64,000 bases of DNA, taken from contig CASDVE010000009.1 of the NCBI GenBank assembly GCA_949284175.1, positions 38,410-102,409 of the forward strand, read 5' to 3'. The DNA is from an uncultured Eubacteriales bacterium. GTDB lineage: Bacteria; Bacillota; Clostridia; Lachnospirales; Lachnospiraceae. Positions 18,153-27,435 of this stretch are shown here, piece by piece. The notes beneath the pieces are model-generated. The model saw only the letters and a program-made list of their open reading frames with translations. It was not told the DNA's origin and made no database searches. The position numbers and the translations under genes are program-made. Numbering within the stretch: the first letter of the stretch is position 1; every line of letters starts with the position of its first letter.

Positions 18153-19910
18153 ATGTATCAGAAGAAAACCTATCATAAAAGAAAGATTATTATTATCGCA
18201 GTAGCACTTATTTTAGTGGCATCTGTGCTTTGTGTTCGTCTTGGTTATTTAATGATCAAGGAGTCCGCACATTATCAGCAATTGGCACTTGAACTCCATC
18301 AAAGGGAGCGAGCCATCAAAGCGGAGCGAGGAGTTATTTACGATAGAAATGGAATTGTATTGGCAGGAAACAAAGCTGTCTGCACGATTTCTGTGATTCA
18401 CAGTCAGATAAAAGAGCCAGAACAAGTGATTCGGATGTTGAAAGAAGAACTAGGGCTTGAAGAGGACTATATAAGAAAGCGTGTAGAAAAGGTATCTTCA
18501 AGAGAAAAGATAAAAAGCAATGTGGAAAAAGAAACTGCGGATAGGATTCGTTCTTATAAATTATCAGGTGTTATGGTGGATGAGGACTATAAAAGATATT
18601 ATCCTTATGATTCTCTTGCATCCAAAGTGCTTGGTTTTACAGGAAGCGATAATCAGGGCATCATTGGGTTGGAAGTAAAATATGATTCGTATTTATCCGG
18701 AACCCCTGGGAAAATTCTCACATTAACAGATGCAAGAGGTGTGGAAATTCCAAATGCCGCTGAAGATCGAGAAGAACCAGTTGCTGGCAACAGCCTTGTT
18801 ACATCCATTGATTTGAACATTCAAAAATATGTGGAGCAGGCCTCCATTAAGGCGATGAAATCCCATTCAGCAAAACAAGTATCCACCATTGTTATGAATC
18901 CACAAAATGGTGAAATTTATGCCATGGTCAATGTTCCAGAGTTTAATCTAAATGAACCTTATACCTTAATTGATAGTTTAAAAAGTGAAGAAAATGGGAA
19001 GAATACTCAAGATCTTCTAAATCAAATGTGGAGAAATCAATGTGTCAATGATACGTATGAGCCAGGTTCCACATTTAAAATTGTAACAGCAACAGCTGGG
19101 CTGGAGGAAAATGTGGTAAAAGTAACAGATACCTTTTCTTGTCCAGGATTTCGTATTGTAGAGGATCGAAAAATTCGCTGTCATAAGGCAGGCGGTCATG
19201 GACAAGAAACATTTAAACAAGGGATTATGAATTCGTGTAACCCTGTTTTTATGGATGTTGGAGCTCGTGTTGGGAAAGAGGCAATGTATAAAAACTATCA
19301 AAAACTAGGGTTATTTGAAAAGACTGGAATTGATGTACCTGGAGAGGCGAAGTCCATTATGCACAAACTAGAAAATATTAAAGCTGTGGAGCTTGCTACC
19401 ATGTCTTTTGGGCAGTCCTTTCAGATTACACCATTAGAACTATTGCGGGCAGCTAGTGCAGTCATCAATGGTGGAACTCTTATAACGCCCCATTTTGGAG
19501 TGGAGGTTCAGACAAAAGAAGGTCAGCTTGTAGAAACACTTTCTTATCCTACAAAAGAAAATGTCATTCGCAAAGAAACGTCGGATTTGATGAAAGAACT
19601 ATTAGAAGCTGTTGTTTTTGAAGGTTCTGGAAAAAATGCAAAGATTGAAGGATTTCGCCTAGGAGGAAAGACAGCCACCAGTGAAAAACTTCCAAGAAGA
19701 AGTGGCAAGTATATCTCTAGTTTTTTAGGATTTGCTCCAGCAAATGATCCAAAAGTCATTGCGTTAATTATGATTGATGAACCAGTTGGTACGTATTATG
19801 GTGGAACCATTGCGGCTCCCGTTGTCAAAGAGATATTTGAAAACATTCTTCCATATCTTGGAATCAAACAAGAGTATATCGCCTCCGAAGAAAGTTCAAC
19901 TTCAGAATGA
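18153..19910 (+). CDS. spoVD: Class B penicillin-binding protein, SpoVD-like
   Basis: Second tandem transpeptidase, likely for spore cortex or forespore peptidoglycan by position and paralogy. The 585 residues have an anchor helix (IIIIAVALILVASVLCV), RGVIYDRNGIVLAG at the start of the dimerisation region, STFK (EPGSTFKIVT) and SCN (NSCNPVFMD). The third motif reads GGKTATSEK, with Ala where KTG-type motifs have Gly; the codons are AAG ACA GCC. PASTA repeats are absent. The ribosome site is weak and lies in a hairpin. SpoVD is preferred over a second FtsI, but only order and weak similarity support this. Confidence 0.8.
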   Translation: MYQKKTYHKRKIIIIAVALILVASVLCVRLGYLMIKESAHYQQLALELHQRERAIKAERGVIYDRNGIVLAGNKAVCTISVIHSQIKEPEQVIRMLKEELGLEEDYIRKRVEKVSSREKIKSNVEKETADRIRSYKLSGVMVDEDYKRYYPYDSLASKVLGFTGSDNQGIIGLEVKYDSYLSGTPGKILTLTDARGVEIPNAAEDREEPVAGNSLVTSIDLNIQKYVEQASIKAMKSHSAKQVSTIVMNPQNGEIYAMVNVPEFNLNEPYTLIDSLKSEENGKNTQDLLNQMWRNQCVNDTYEPGSTFKIVTATAGLEENVVKVTDTFSCPGFRIVEDRKIRCHKAGGHGQETFKQGIMNSCNPVFMDVGARVGKEAMYKNYQKLGLFEKTGIDVPGEAKSIMHKLENIKAVELATMSFGQSFQITPLELLRAASAVINGGTLITPHFGVEVQTKEGQLVETLSYPTKENVIRKETSDLMKELLEAVVFEGSGKNAKIEGFRLGGKTATSEKLPRRSGKYISSFLGFAPANDPKVIALIMIDEPVGTYYGGTIAAPVVKEIFENILPYLGIKQEYIASEESSTSE

Positions 19911-19946
19911 TCCATAGAGGGTAAAGATAAGAGAATTGGTGATAGT

Positions 19947-20936
19947 ATGGAGGAAAATGATAGGATAAGGATGGGCAGGATGATGAAATATGAGATACTA
20001 TTGCCGGTTCTTACAGCATTTATGATCAATGTTGTGCTTGGACCTGTTGTGATACCTTTTTTAAAAAAATTAAAGTTTGGACAGTTTGTTCGGGATGATG
20101 GTCCTGAATCACATCTAAAAAAATCAGGAACGCCAACGATGGGTGGGCTGATTATTATGACAGGTATTGTGATCACATCCCTTTTTTATATCCGAGATTA
20201 TAAAGACATAAGACCCATTTTATTTGTAACACTTGGATTTGGTTTAATTGGATTTTTGGATGATTACATTAAAGTTGTGATGAAACGCTCTTTGGGGCTT
20301 AGAGCGTGGCAAAAGATGTTAGGACAGATCGTTGTTACATCCATCTTTGCATATTATTTGAGTCACAACACAGAGATTGGAACAGCGATTTTGATTCCAT
20401 TTTCTGGAGGGAAGCTGTTGGAAACGGGTTCTTTATTCATTCCTATTTTATTTTTTATTGTGCTCGGCACAGTGAATGGAGCGAACTTTACCGATGGGCT
20501 TGATGGATTGGCATCAAGTGTCACTGTACTCATTGCAGTGTTTTTTACTGTTGTGGCCATTGGAACAGAATCTGGTATTGAACCTATCACCTGTTCAGCG
20601 GTGGGAAGCATTTTAGGTTTTCTCGTCTATAATGTCTATCCTGCTAAAGTGTTTATGGGAGATACCGGTTCTCTTGCCCTTGGAGGGTTTGTAGTTTCCA
20701 CTGCTTATATGTTAAAAATGCCCCTTTTTTTAGCAATTGTTGCTTTTATCTATTTGATTGAAGTATTATCTGTTATAATACAGGTAATTTCTTATCATAC
20801 AACAGGAAAACGTGTCTTTAAAATGGCACCAATACACCATCATTTTGAACTTAGTGGGTGGCCAGAAACAAAAGTAGTAGCATTATTTTCAATTGCTACG
20901 GCTATCTTATGTCTTATTGGGCTACTTGGATTATAA
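19947..20936 (+). CDS. mraY: Phospho-N-acetylmuramoyl-pentapeptide transferase
   Basis: Membrane enzyme that makes lipid I from UDP-MurNAc-pentapeptide and undecaprenyl phosphate. The 329 residues contain the family markers SGTPTMGGL, GFLDDYIKV (Asp pair), NFTDGLDGLA and the HHHFE loop (MAPIHHHFELSGWPE). About ten helices are evident. A GGTGAT precedes the ATG at 19947, but ATGs at 19971, 19980 and 19983 cannot be excluded; the extra N-terminal residues are not conserved. murE and murF, often nearby, are not in the window. murD follows after 13 bases. Confidence 0.95.
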   Translation: MEENDRIRMGRMMKYEILLPVLTAFMINVVLGPVVIPFLKKLKFGQFVRDDGPESHLKKSGTPTMGGLIIMTGIVITSLFYIRDYKDIRPILFVTLGFGLIGFLDDYIKVVMKRSLGLRAWQKMLGQIVVTSIFAYYLSHNTEIGTAILIPFSGGKLLETGSLFIPILFFIVLGTVNGANFTDGLDGLASSVTVLIAVFFTVVAIGTESGIEPITCSAVGSILGFLVYNVYPAKVFMGDTGSLALGGFVVSTAYMLKMPLFLAIVAFIYLIEVLSVIIQVISYHTTGKRVFKMAPIHHHFELSGWPETKVVALFSIATAILCLIGLLGL

Positions 20937-20949
20937 GGAGGAAAAAACC

Positions 20950-22311
20950 ATGGAATTTGCAGAAAAGAAATTTCTCGTTGCCGGAACGGGATTGAGTGGC
21001 ATTGGAGCAACCAAGTTATTACTTCATAAAGGAGCAGATGTTATTTTATATGACGGAAATGAATCGCTTGATTCTGGCAAAATTCTTGGTCAATTTGAGG
21101 ATACAAGTCATATATCGCTGGTTTTTGGCTCACTTAAGAAAGAACAGTTACAAGGAGTAAAAGCGATGATTATTAGTCCTGGAATCCCTTGTGATGCACC
21201 GTTTACAGAGCTTGTAAAAGAACAGGGGATTCCGATTTGGAGTGAGATTGAATTGGCGTGGCAAGCAGGAAAGGGAAATGTGCTTGCGATTACAGGAACC
21301 AATGGAAAGACCACAACAACTGCTTTGGTTGGCAAAATTATGAAGGACTATTATGAGAGCGTGTTCGTTGTGGGGAATATCGGCACTCCTTATACTAGTG
21401 TTGTGGAAGACACTAAGGATGACAGCGTAATTGTAGCAGAAATTAGCAGTTTTCAATTGGAAACCATTAAAGAGTTTCAACCGAATGTGAGTGCTGTGCT
21501 CAATGTGACACCGGATCATTTAAATCGTCATAAGACCATGGAGATTTATGCCGATGTGAAGATGAGCATAACAAAAAATCAAACAAAACAACAATTTTGT
21601 ATTTTAAATTATGATGATCCAATTACAAGAGAAATGGCGACAAAAATTCCAGCAACACCGATTTTCTTTAGTCATACAAAGGAATTGGAAGAAGGTGTAT
21701 TTTTAAAAGAAGATACGATTTACATAAAAAAAGATGGAATACAACAAAAAGTATGCAAAGTGGATGAATTAAAACTCCTTGGCATTCATAATATAGAAAA
21801 TGTTATGGCTGGCGTGGGTATGGCTGTTTGGTTTGGAGTTCCACTATCCTCTGTGACTTCATCCGTAAAAGAATTTCAAGCGGTGGAACACCGAATTGAA
21901 TATGTGGATACCATTGATGGAGTTGCTTACTATAATGATTCAAAGGGAACGAATCCAGATGCTGCGATTAAAGGGATTCAAGCCATGAATCGCCCAACCT
22001 ATTTAATCGGTGGGGGATATGATAAAGGTGTTTTATTTGATGATTGGATCAAAGCATTTGATGGAAAGGTAAAAGAATTGATTTTACTTGGACAGACGGC
22101 TAAGCAGATTGCTGATACCGCAAAACGCTATGGATTTTATAATATTATTTTTGCAAAAGATCTTCTGGAAGCAGTGGAGTATTGTGCTAAAAAAGCGAAG
22201 GATGGAGATGCTGTCTTGCTATCACCTGCTTGTGCTAGTTGGGGAATGTTTAAAAATTATGAAGAGCGTGGTCAGATGTTTAAAAAATATGTAAAAAATC
22301 TGAAGGAGTGA
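20950..22311 (+). CDS. murD: UDP-N-acetylmuramoylalanine--D-glutamate ligase
   Basis: Cytoplasmic Mur ligase that adds D-Glu to UDP-MurNAc-L-Ala. The 453 residues have the N-terminal Rossmann-like UDP-binding part (FLVAGTGLSGIGATKLL), the central ATP-binding loop ITGTNGKTTTTALVG, NVTPDHLNRH, and the C-terminal domain with YNDSKGTNPDAA, GGYDKG and SPACASWGMF. AAGGAGG at 20935-20941 is 8 bases before the chosen ATG. An in-frame start at 20893 lies inside mraY and is rejected. The stop is followed within 5 bases by the SEDS gene start. Confidence 0.97.
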   Translation: MEFAEKKFLVAGTGLSGIGATKLLLHKGADVILYDGNESLDSGKILGQFEDTSHISLVFGSLKKEQLQGVKAMIISPGIPCDAPFTELVKEQGIPIWSEIELAWQAGKGNVLAITGTNGKTTTTALVGKIMKDYYESVFVVGNIGTPYTSVVEDTKDDSVIVAEISSFQLETIKEFQPNVSAVLNVTPDHLNRHKTMEIYADVKMSITKNQTKQQFCILNYDDPITREMATKIPATPIFFSHTKELEEGVFLKEDTIYIKKDGIQQKVCKVDELKLLGIHNIENVMAGVGMAVWFGVPLSSVTSSVKEFQAVEHRIEYVDTIDGVAYYNDSKGTNPDAAIKGIQAMNRPTYLIGGGYDKGVLFDDWIKAFDGKVKELILLGQTAKQIADTAKRYGFYNIIFAKDLLEAVEYCAKKAKDGDAVLLSPACASWGMFKNYEERGQMFKKYVKNLKE

Positions 22312-22316
22312 AAGGA

Positions 22317-23465
22317 ATGAGTACAAAAACTCCTGTACAAAAACGAAGAAAAAGAAAGCCAAGAAAACAGTTTCAGCTATTTGTAAAAGGTCAATATTTT
22401 GATTTTCCAATGCTATTTATTGTCATTTTTCTTGTATGCTTTGGTCTGATTATGATTTATAGCAGTAGTTCTTATCGGGCGAATATTAATTTGGGAGATC
22501 CTGCGTATTATTTAAAACGCCAAGGAATGTGGGCGGTGATTGGGCTGTTTGGTATGATGATCGTATCCACGTTTCACTATAAATTCTATATGAAATTTAC
22601 AGTTTTGGTATATGTATTTGCAATTTTTTTGCAAATTCTTGTATTGCTTCTTCCAAACTCCAGTCATGGTGCAAAACGTTGGATTGTCCTTGGACCGATT
22701 CAGTTTCAGCCTTCCGAGTTTTCAAAAGTGGCACTTATTTTGTTTTTAGCCCATATTTTAACACTTACGGTAAAACAGGTGCGAACGTTACGGGGACTGA
22801 TTAAAGTTGGAGCATTTGCCATTCCTTTATTCGTGTTAATTGGAGCGGAGAACTTGAGTACCTCTTTGGTTATTCTTGGAATTACGATTATTATGCTCTT
22901 TGTGACAAGTCCTAAATATTTGCCATTCATTGTTATGATAGGAGCAGGAGCTGTGCTTGGAGGGATTGTGTTACTATCCGCTGGATACCGTATGGAGCGT
23001 ATTGAGATTTGGCTTGATCCAGCGAACCATGTAAAAGGAATGCAAACCATGCAGGCTCTTTATGCCATCGGTTCTGGTGGGATTTTTGGAAAAGGGCTTG
23101 GACAGAGTATGCAAAAGATGGGATTTATTCCAGAGTCCCACAACGATATGATATTTTCCATTGTTTGTGAAGAATTAGGGCTTTTTGGTGCGATTTGTAT
23201 TATCGCTATGTTTATGATGTTATTATGGCGTATTATGTATATTGCTAATAACGCTCCAGACTTATATAGTGCTTTAATCTGCACAGGAGTTATGGCTCAG
23301 GTTGGTATCCAAGTTTTTATTAATATAGCTGTTGTAACCAATACCATTCCTCCTACGGGGATTCCATTGCCGTTCATTAGCTATGGGGGTACTTCTCTTG
23401 TATTTTTAATGGCAGAGATGGGAATGGTACTTGGAATATCACGTCACATAAGAATAAAAAAGTAA
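22317..23465 (+). CDS. ftsW: SEDS-family glycosyltransferase (FtsW/SpoVE)
   Basis: Polytopic peptidoglycan polymerase working with a class B PBP. The 382 residues carry a basic N-terminus, about ten helices, and SEDS signatures: YSSSSYRANI, GAKRWIVLGPIQFQPSEFSK, ENLSTSLVI, GGIFGKGLGQSMQKMGFIPESHNDMIFSIVCEELG and PPTGIPLPFISYGG. A GTG at 22308 is in frame but directly abuts the AAGGAG; the ATG at 22317 has 8-base spacing. The place after murD is that of spoVE in Bacillus. Whether it serves division, sporulation or both cannot be told. murG, expected next, is missing. Confidence 0.93.
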   Translation: MSTKTPVQKRRKRKPRKQFQLFVKGQYFDFPMLFIVIFLVCFGLIMIYSSSSYRANINLGDPAYYLKRQGMWAVIGLFGMMIVSTFHYKFYMKFTVLVYVFAIFLQILVLLLPNSSHGAKRWIVLGPIQFQPSEFSKVALILFLAHILTLTVKQVRTLRGLIKVGAFAIPLFVLIGAENLSTSLVILGITIIMLFVTSPKYLPFIVMIGAGAVLGGIVLLSAGYRMERIEIWLDPANHVKGMQTMQALYAIGSGGIFGKGLGQSMQKMGFIPESHNDMIFSIVCEELGLFGAICIIAMFMMLLWRIMYIANNAPDLYSALICTGVMAQVGIQVFINIAVVTNTIPPTGIPLPFISYGGTSLVFLMAEMGMVLGISRHIRIKK

Positions 23466-23477
23466 TAAGGTGATCAT

Positions 23478-24269
23478 GTGAAAAAAACGAATAAACCGAA
23501 TAAGAAAAAATCGAGTTCAAAATGGAAATGGATCTTATTTGTATTGTTACTTCTTATAGTGGCAGGCATTTATGTGCTGTTGACTGAATTTAAAGTGGAA
23601 AAAATCACAATAGAAGGGAATACTCGCTATACAAAAAAAGAAATCAAAGAAATGGTGATTAAAAATTCCTATTTGGAAAATAGTTTAGTCATGTATGTTA
23701 TGAACCGTTTACGTCCCATAGAGGGGGTTCCCTTTATTGATAAAATTACCGTTACCTATGTGAACCGACGTCAAGTTGCCATTGATGTATATGAAATGGC
23801 AATTGCAGGCTGTGTGGAAGATATGGGAAAATATATTTATTTTGATAGGGATGGATATGTGTTAGAAAGCGATGATGAGAGATTCGAAGATGTCCCATGT
23901 GTGGAGGGGCTTTCTTTTAATCGCTTTATCCTGCATGAAAAACTACCGATTGAAGATAAAGAGAAGTTTGAGCAAATTTTAAGAGTGACACAGTTAATTC
24001 AAGAAAATGAATTACAAATTGATAGGGTTCGCTTTGGGATTGCAGGCGATCTCATTCTCTATAAGGACGATATTGTGATTCAGATTGGAAAGGAAAATCA
24101 TTTAGAAGAAAAAATGATGAACCTACCAGGGATTCTTGAAAAAGCCGAAGGTATGAAAGGAACACTTCATATGGAAGAATTTGGATCAGACAGTAAGATT
24201 GTTACGTTTATACCAGAAAAAGTGAAGAAATCCAGTAAAAAACAGAATAAAAATTCAGCTCAAACTTGA
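23478..24269 (+). CDS. divIB: DivIB/FtsQ-type division protein
   Basis: Bitopic divisome protein that links FtsL and the septal synthase complex. The 263 residues show a Lys/Ser-rich cytoplasmic tail, one helix (WILFVLLLLIVAGIYVLL, about 19-36) and a POTRA-type domain (FKVEKITIEGNTRYTKKEI) followed by the FtsQ domain (VPFIDKITVTYVNRRQVAIDVYE). The start codon is GTG, preceded by AAGGTGAT. The C-terminal tail is Lys-rich. It is the last gene before the ftsZ promoter region. Confidence 0.88.
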   Translation: MKKTNKPNKKKSSSKWKWILFVLLLLIVAGIYVLLTEFKVEKITIEGNTRYTKKEIKEMVIKNSYLENSLVMYVMNRLRPIEGVPFIDKITVTYVNRRQVAIDVYEMAIAGCVEDMGKYIYFDRDGYVLESDDERFEDVPCVEGLSFNRFILHEKLPIEDKEKFEQILRVTQLIQENELQIDRVRFGIAGDLILYKDDIVIQIGKENHLEEKMMNLPGILEKAEGMKGTLHMEEFGSDSKIVTFIPEKVKKSSKKQNKNSAQT

Positions 24270-24296
24270 AAAAAGTAAAAAAGTCAGTCATGGCAC

Positions 24297-24328
24297 TTGA
24301 TTATTTTTCAAAAAAACTATATTATAAT
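24297..24328 (+). promoter_or_regulatory. Possible ftsZ promoter
   Basis: TTGATT with TATATT at 15 bases or a perfect TATAAT (24323-24328) at 20 bases; neither spacing is ideal. Confidence 0.35.
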
Positions 24329-24408
24329 ATGAGAGTGTGCGTATAGAATAATTCCATATTTTTTGAATATATAAAATGCAAAAATAGGGAGAAAAAGGAG
24401 GAAGAACT

Positions 24409-25671
24409 TTGCTTGAAATAAAGTCTAGCGGAGAGAACATGCCAGCTAAAATTTTAGTTATTGGCGTGGGCGGTGCAGGAAATAATGCGGTAAATCGAAT
24501 GATCGATGAGAATATAGAAGGGGTAGATTTAATAGGTATCAATACCGATAAACAGGCATTGGCACTTTGTAAAGCTCCAACAAAAATTCAAATCGGAGAG
24601 AAGTTAACAAAAGGTCTTGGTGCAGGTGCAAAACCAGAGATCGGTGCCAGTGCAGTGGAAGAAAATAGAGAAGAACTGACGGAATTGATCAAAGATGCGG
24701 ATATGATTTTTGTTACCTGCGGAATGGGAGGTGGCACAGGAACAGGTGCAGCTCCTCTTGTTGCAGAAATGGCAAAAAAATTGGGTATCTTAACGGTTGG
24801 CGTTGTCACAAAACCATTTTCCTTTGAAGGAAAACCTCGTATGAACAACGCCAAATCTGGTATTGAGAAGTTAAAAGAAAATGTGGATACTTTGATCATC
24901 ATTCCAAATGATAAACTTCTTCAAATTTGTGATAAAAGAACAACGATTCCAGATGCTCTTAAAAAAGCGGATGAAGTGCTTCAGCAAGGTGTACAAGGTA
25001 TTACAGACTTGATTTATAAACCAGGTCTTATTAACTTGGACTTTGCTGATATTCAAACGGTTATGCGTGATAAAGGAATTGCTCATATTGGTATTGGTAC
25101 AGGCTCAGGAGAAAATAAAGCGGTTGATGCCATTAAGAAGGCAGTGGAAAGTCCACTTCTTGAAACTAATGTATCAGGGGCTAGTGATATCATTGTCAAC
25201 TTCTCAGGTGATATTGGTATTGTGGAAACAGCGGAAGCTGTTAATTACTTATCTGAAATTGCAGGAGATAATGTGAACATTATCTTTGGTACTGTGGATG
25301 GAAGCAATGTATCTGCCGATGAAGTGGGTATCACAATTATTGCAACAGGATTAAGTGATGGAAGTGGAAAAAGAACCATTCCAACACAGCCACAAGTTCA
25401 ACCACAACAAGCTCCTCAAATGGCAGGAGATCAAGGACAATTTCAGCAACAACCTGTACAGCAAGAACCAGCGGTTCAACCGACCTATTCAGGACAGGCT
25501 CTTCATAATGCAGGAATGAATATTCCACCTCGTCAAAATGTGCAAAATATTCCACAAAGAGGTAATGGGATGCAGTTTGGACAGCAGATGGGAGAACCAC
25601 AGCCTACGCAACCATCCAATGTAAACAGTGGAAATATTATTATTCCTGAGTTTTTGAAAAAAAGAAGATAG
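24409..25671 (+). CDS. ftsZ: Cell-division GTPase FtsZ
   Basis: Tubulin-like GTPase that forms the Z ring. The 420 residues have the GTP-binding core ([16 protein letters not shown]; the signature [10 protein letters not shown]), the T7 loop [11 protein letters not shown], a Gln-rich linker of about 90 residues ([11 protein letters not shown] and similar), and the C-terminal peptide [10 protein letters not shown] that binds partner proteins. I start at TTG 24409 because AAGGAGG at 24395-24401 has 7-base spacing and the MLEIK N-terminus fits clostridial FtsZ. The gene has its own leader and terminator. ftsA, a usual upstream neighbour, is absent from the window. Confidence 0.98.
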   Translation: MLEIKSSGENMPAKILVIGVGGAGNNAVNRMIDENIEGVDLIGINTDKQALALCKAPTKIQIGEKLTKGLGAGAKPEIGASAVEENREELTELIKDADMIFVTCGMGGGTGTGAAPLVAEMAKKLGILTVGVVTKPFSFEGKPRMNNAKSGIEKLKENVDTLIIIPNDKLLQICDKRTTIPDALKKADEVLQQGVQGITDLIYKPGLINLDFADIQTVMRDKGIAHIGIGTGSGENKAVDAIKKAVESPLLETNVSGASDIIVNFSGDIGIVETAEAVNYLSEIAGDNVNIIFGTVDGSNVSADEVGITIIATGLSDGSGKRTIPTQPQVQPQQAPQMAGDQGQFQQQPVQQEPAVQPTYSGQALHNAGMNIPPRQNVQNIPQRGNGMQFGQQMGEPQPTQPSNVNSGNIIIPEFLKKRR

Positions 25672-25712
25672 TTTTTTATCATCATAACATGATAGTTCAA
25701 CATAGTATTATA

Positions 25713-25748
25713 AAAAAGAGATAGGAAATATGTTTCCTATCTCTTTTT
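25713..25748. terminator. Bidirectional terminator between ftsZ and hisS
   Basis: Perfect 16-bp stem AAAAAGAGATAGGAAA / TTTCCTATCTCTTTTT with a 4-base loop. A and T tracts suit both convergent genes. Confidence 0.92.
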
Positions 25749-25777
25749 GTGTAGCATATTTAAAAAGTATTATACAA

Positions 25778-27148
25778 TTAACGATTTGTCATTTCTGTAT
25801 CAATTAAAGTTCTATTTTCTTTTTCAGATAAAGAGTTTTTAATGATAGCGATGGCTTCATCAAGAGTGATGACTTGTTGTTCACCAGTGATCATATTTTT
25901 TAGAGAAACTCTTTCTTGTGCCAGTTCATCTTCTCCTAAAAAGATAACAAATGGAATGGATAATTTATCCGCATAGCCGATTCTAGCTTTAAATTTCTTT
26001 TTCTCAAAATAAATCTGTGAGTTGATCTCTTCTTTTCTTAGTTTATTGGAAATGAGAATGGAAGGAGCAACATCGTCAGTCATAGGAATCACTAATACAT
26101 CAGCAGGTGCAAGAGCATCTTTTCTTAAATATTCTCTTTCATTTAAAATATAGAAAAGACGTGTAAGACCGATAGAAATACCAACGCCTGGAAGTTCTTT
26201 ATCGGTATAAAATCCTGCTAAATTGTCATAGCGTCCACCAGAACAAATACTTCCGATTTCAGGATGTTTATTGAAACGTGTTTCATATACGGTTCCTGTA
26301 TAGTAGTCAAGTCCTCTTGCGATGGTTAAATCAATTTGGCAATTTTCTTCTGGAATACCATATGTCTTAATCGCTGTTGTTACAAAAGAAAGTTCTGAAA
26401 CGCCAAGCTCAAACATCTCATTTCCTTCTTTTAAACTGTTTAAAAATGCAATTGTTTCTTCGTTTGTTCCTTGGAAGCTGATGAAACGCAAAATTTTATC
26501 ACAGTTTTCTTTCGAAATTTCTAATTTTTGTAATTCCGTAGCCACAGCGTCTTGTCCAATTTTTTCTAATTTATCAACAATTCTCATAATTTCTTCTGCT
26601 TTATCATTGAGTCCGAGCATGGAGAAGAAACCAGTTAGAACTTTTCGGTTATTGATACGAATGGTGAAATCGCAAAGCCCTAAGCGATTAAAAATATCAT
26701 AAATGATACTAGGAATTTCCGCATCGTTCATAAGGGCAAGACTGCCATCGCCAATAATGTCAATGTCAGATTGATAAAATTCTCTAAAACGTCCTTTTTG
26801 TGCACGTTCTCCACGATAGACTTTTCCGATCTGATATCTACGAAATGGAAATGTTAAAGCACTGTAATTTTTGGCAACATATTTTGCAAGAGGAACCGTT
26901 AAATCAAAACGCATGGTGAGGTCGGTATCCCCTTTGGAAAAACGATAGATCTGTTTTTCCGTTTCTCCGCCAGCTTTTGCAAGCAAGATTTCAGAATGCT
27001 CAAGAATAGGAGTATCCAAAGGTAAAAATCCATATTGGCGATAGACGGTGGATAAGGTGTCACGAATGCGATCAAAAATAAGCTGTTCCTTTGGGAGCAG
27101 TTCCATAAAACCGGAGAGTGTTTTAGGTTTTACAATATTTGTTTTCAT
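25778..27148 (-). CDS. hisS: Histidyl-tRNA synthetase
   Basis: Class II synthetase charging tRNA-His. The 456 residues include motif 2 (GKVYRGERAQKGRFREFYQ), the HisA signatures LDYYTGTVYE and SGGRYDNLAG, motif 3 (GVGISIGLTRLF), and a C-terminal anticodon-binding domain (DVLVIPMTDDVAPS to LGEDELAQERV). That C-terminal domain argues against the HisZ paralog that helps HisG, and no his biosynthesis genes are near. It is convergent with ftsZ and has its own promoter. No T-box is visible in its leader. Confidence 0.93.
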   Translation of the reverse strand: MKTNIVKPKTLSGFMELLPKEQLIFDRIRDTLSTVYRQYGFLPLDTPILEHSEILLAKAGGETEKQIYRFSKGDTDLTMRFDLTVPLAKYVAKNYSALTFPFRRYQIGKVYRGERAQKGRFREFYQSDIDIIGDGSLALMNDAEIPSIIYDIFNRLGLCDFTIRINNRKVLTGFFSMLGLNDKAEEIMRIVDKLEKIGQDAVATELQKLEISKENCDKILRFISFQGTNEETIAFLNSLKEGNEMFELGVSELSFVTTAIKTYGIPEENCQIDLTIARGLDYYTGTVYETRFNKHPEIGSICSGGRYDNLAGFYTDKELPGVGISIGLTRLFYILNEREYLRKDALAPADVLVIPMTDDVAPSILISNKLRKEEINSQIYFEKKKFKARIGYADKLSIPFVIFLGEDELAQERVSLKNMITGEQQVITLDEAIAIIKNSLSEKENRTLIDTEMTNR

Positions 27149-27202
27149 ATAATTCCTCCAATATGTGAAAATGTATTTTTCTGCTTATAGCCTTAACTAT
27201 AT

Positions 27203-27231
27203 ATTCTACTGGATTTTTGTATAACAGTCAA
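27203..27231 (-). promoter_or_regulatory. hisS promoter
   Basis: Minus-strand TTGACT, 17-base spacer, TAGAAT, about 55 bases before the start. Confidence 0.65.
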
Positions 27232-27277
27232 TTATTGTTTTATACCAAAATAATGGATGTCCATTGTTTTAAGGGAT

Positions 27278-27284
27278 TTCGTCA
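27278..27284 (-). promoter_or_regulatory. Candidate Spo0A box upstream of spoIIGA
   Basis: TTCGTCA, the complement of TGACGAA, fits the TGNCGAA 0A-box consensus. It lies about 130 bases upstream of the predicted spoIIGA transcription start. Confidence 0.4.
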
Positions 27285-27371
27285 TATGAATCAGAAATAG
27301 ATAAGATTTTGAACGAATTTGAAAAAGAAAGAAGATTTTTTGGGGAATATAGATGATTTCAATGTCATGTT

Positions 27372-27404
27372 TTGACAGGAATTTTTTGGAATACTTCGTA
27401 TAAT
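27372..27404 (+). promoter_or_regulatory. spoIIG-type Spo0A-dependent promoter
   Basis: Perfect TTGACA and TATAAT boxes are separated by 21 bases, close to the 22-base spacing known for the Bacillus subtilis spoIIG promoter, where Spo0A repositions sigma-A RNA polymerase. TTTGACA (27371-27377), overlapping the -35, is one base from a reverse 0A box. Confidence 0.6.
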
Positions 27405-27435
27405 AAGTCCATGTCAAAAAGAAGGAGGAACAGGG

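Noticed and set aside
25778..27148. HisZ (ATP phosphoribosyltransferase regulatory subunit) instead of HisS
   Set aside because: The protein keeps the anticodon-binding C-terminal domain and all class II motifs, and no his operon is adjacent.
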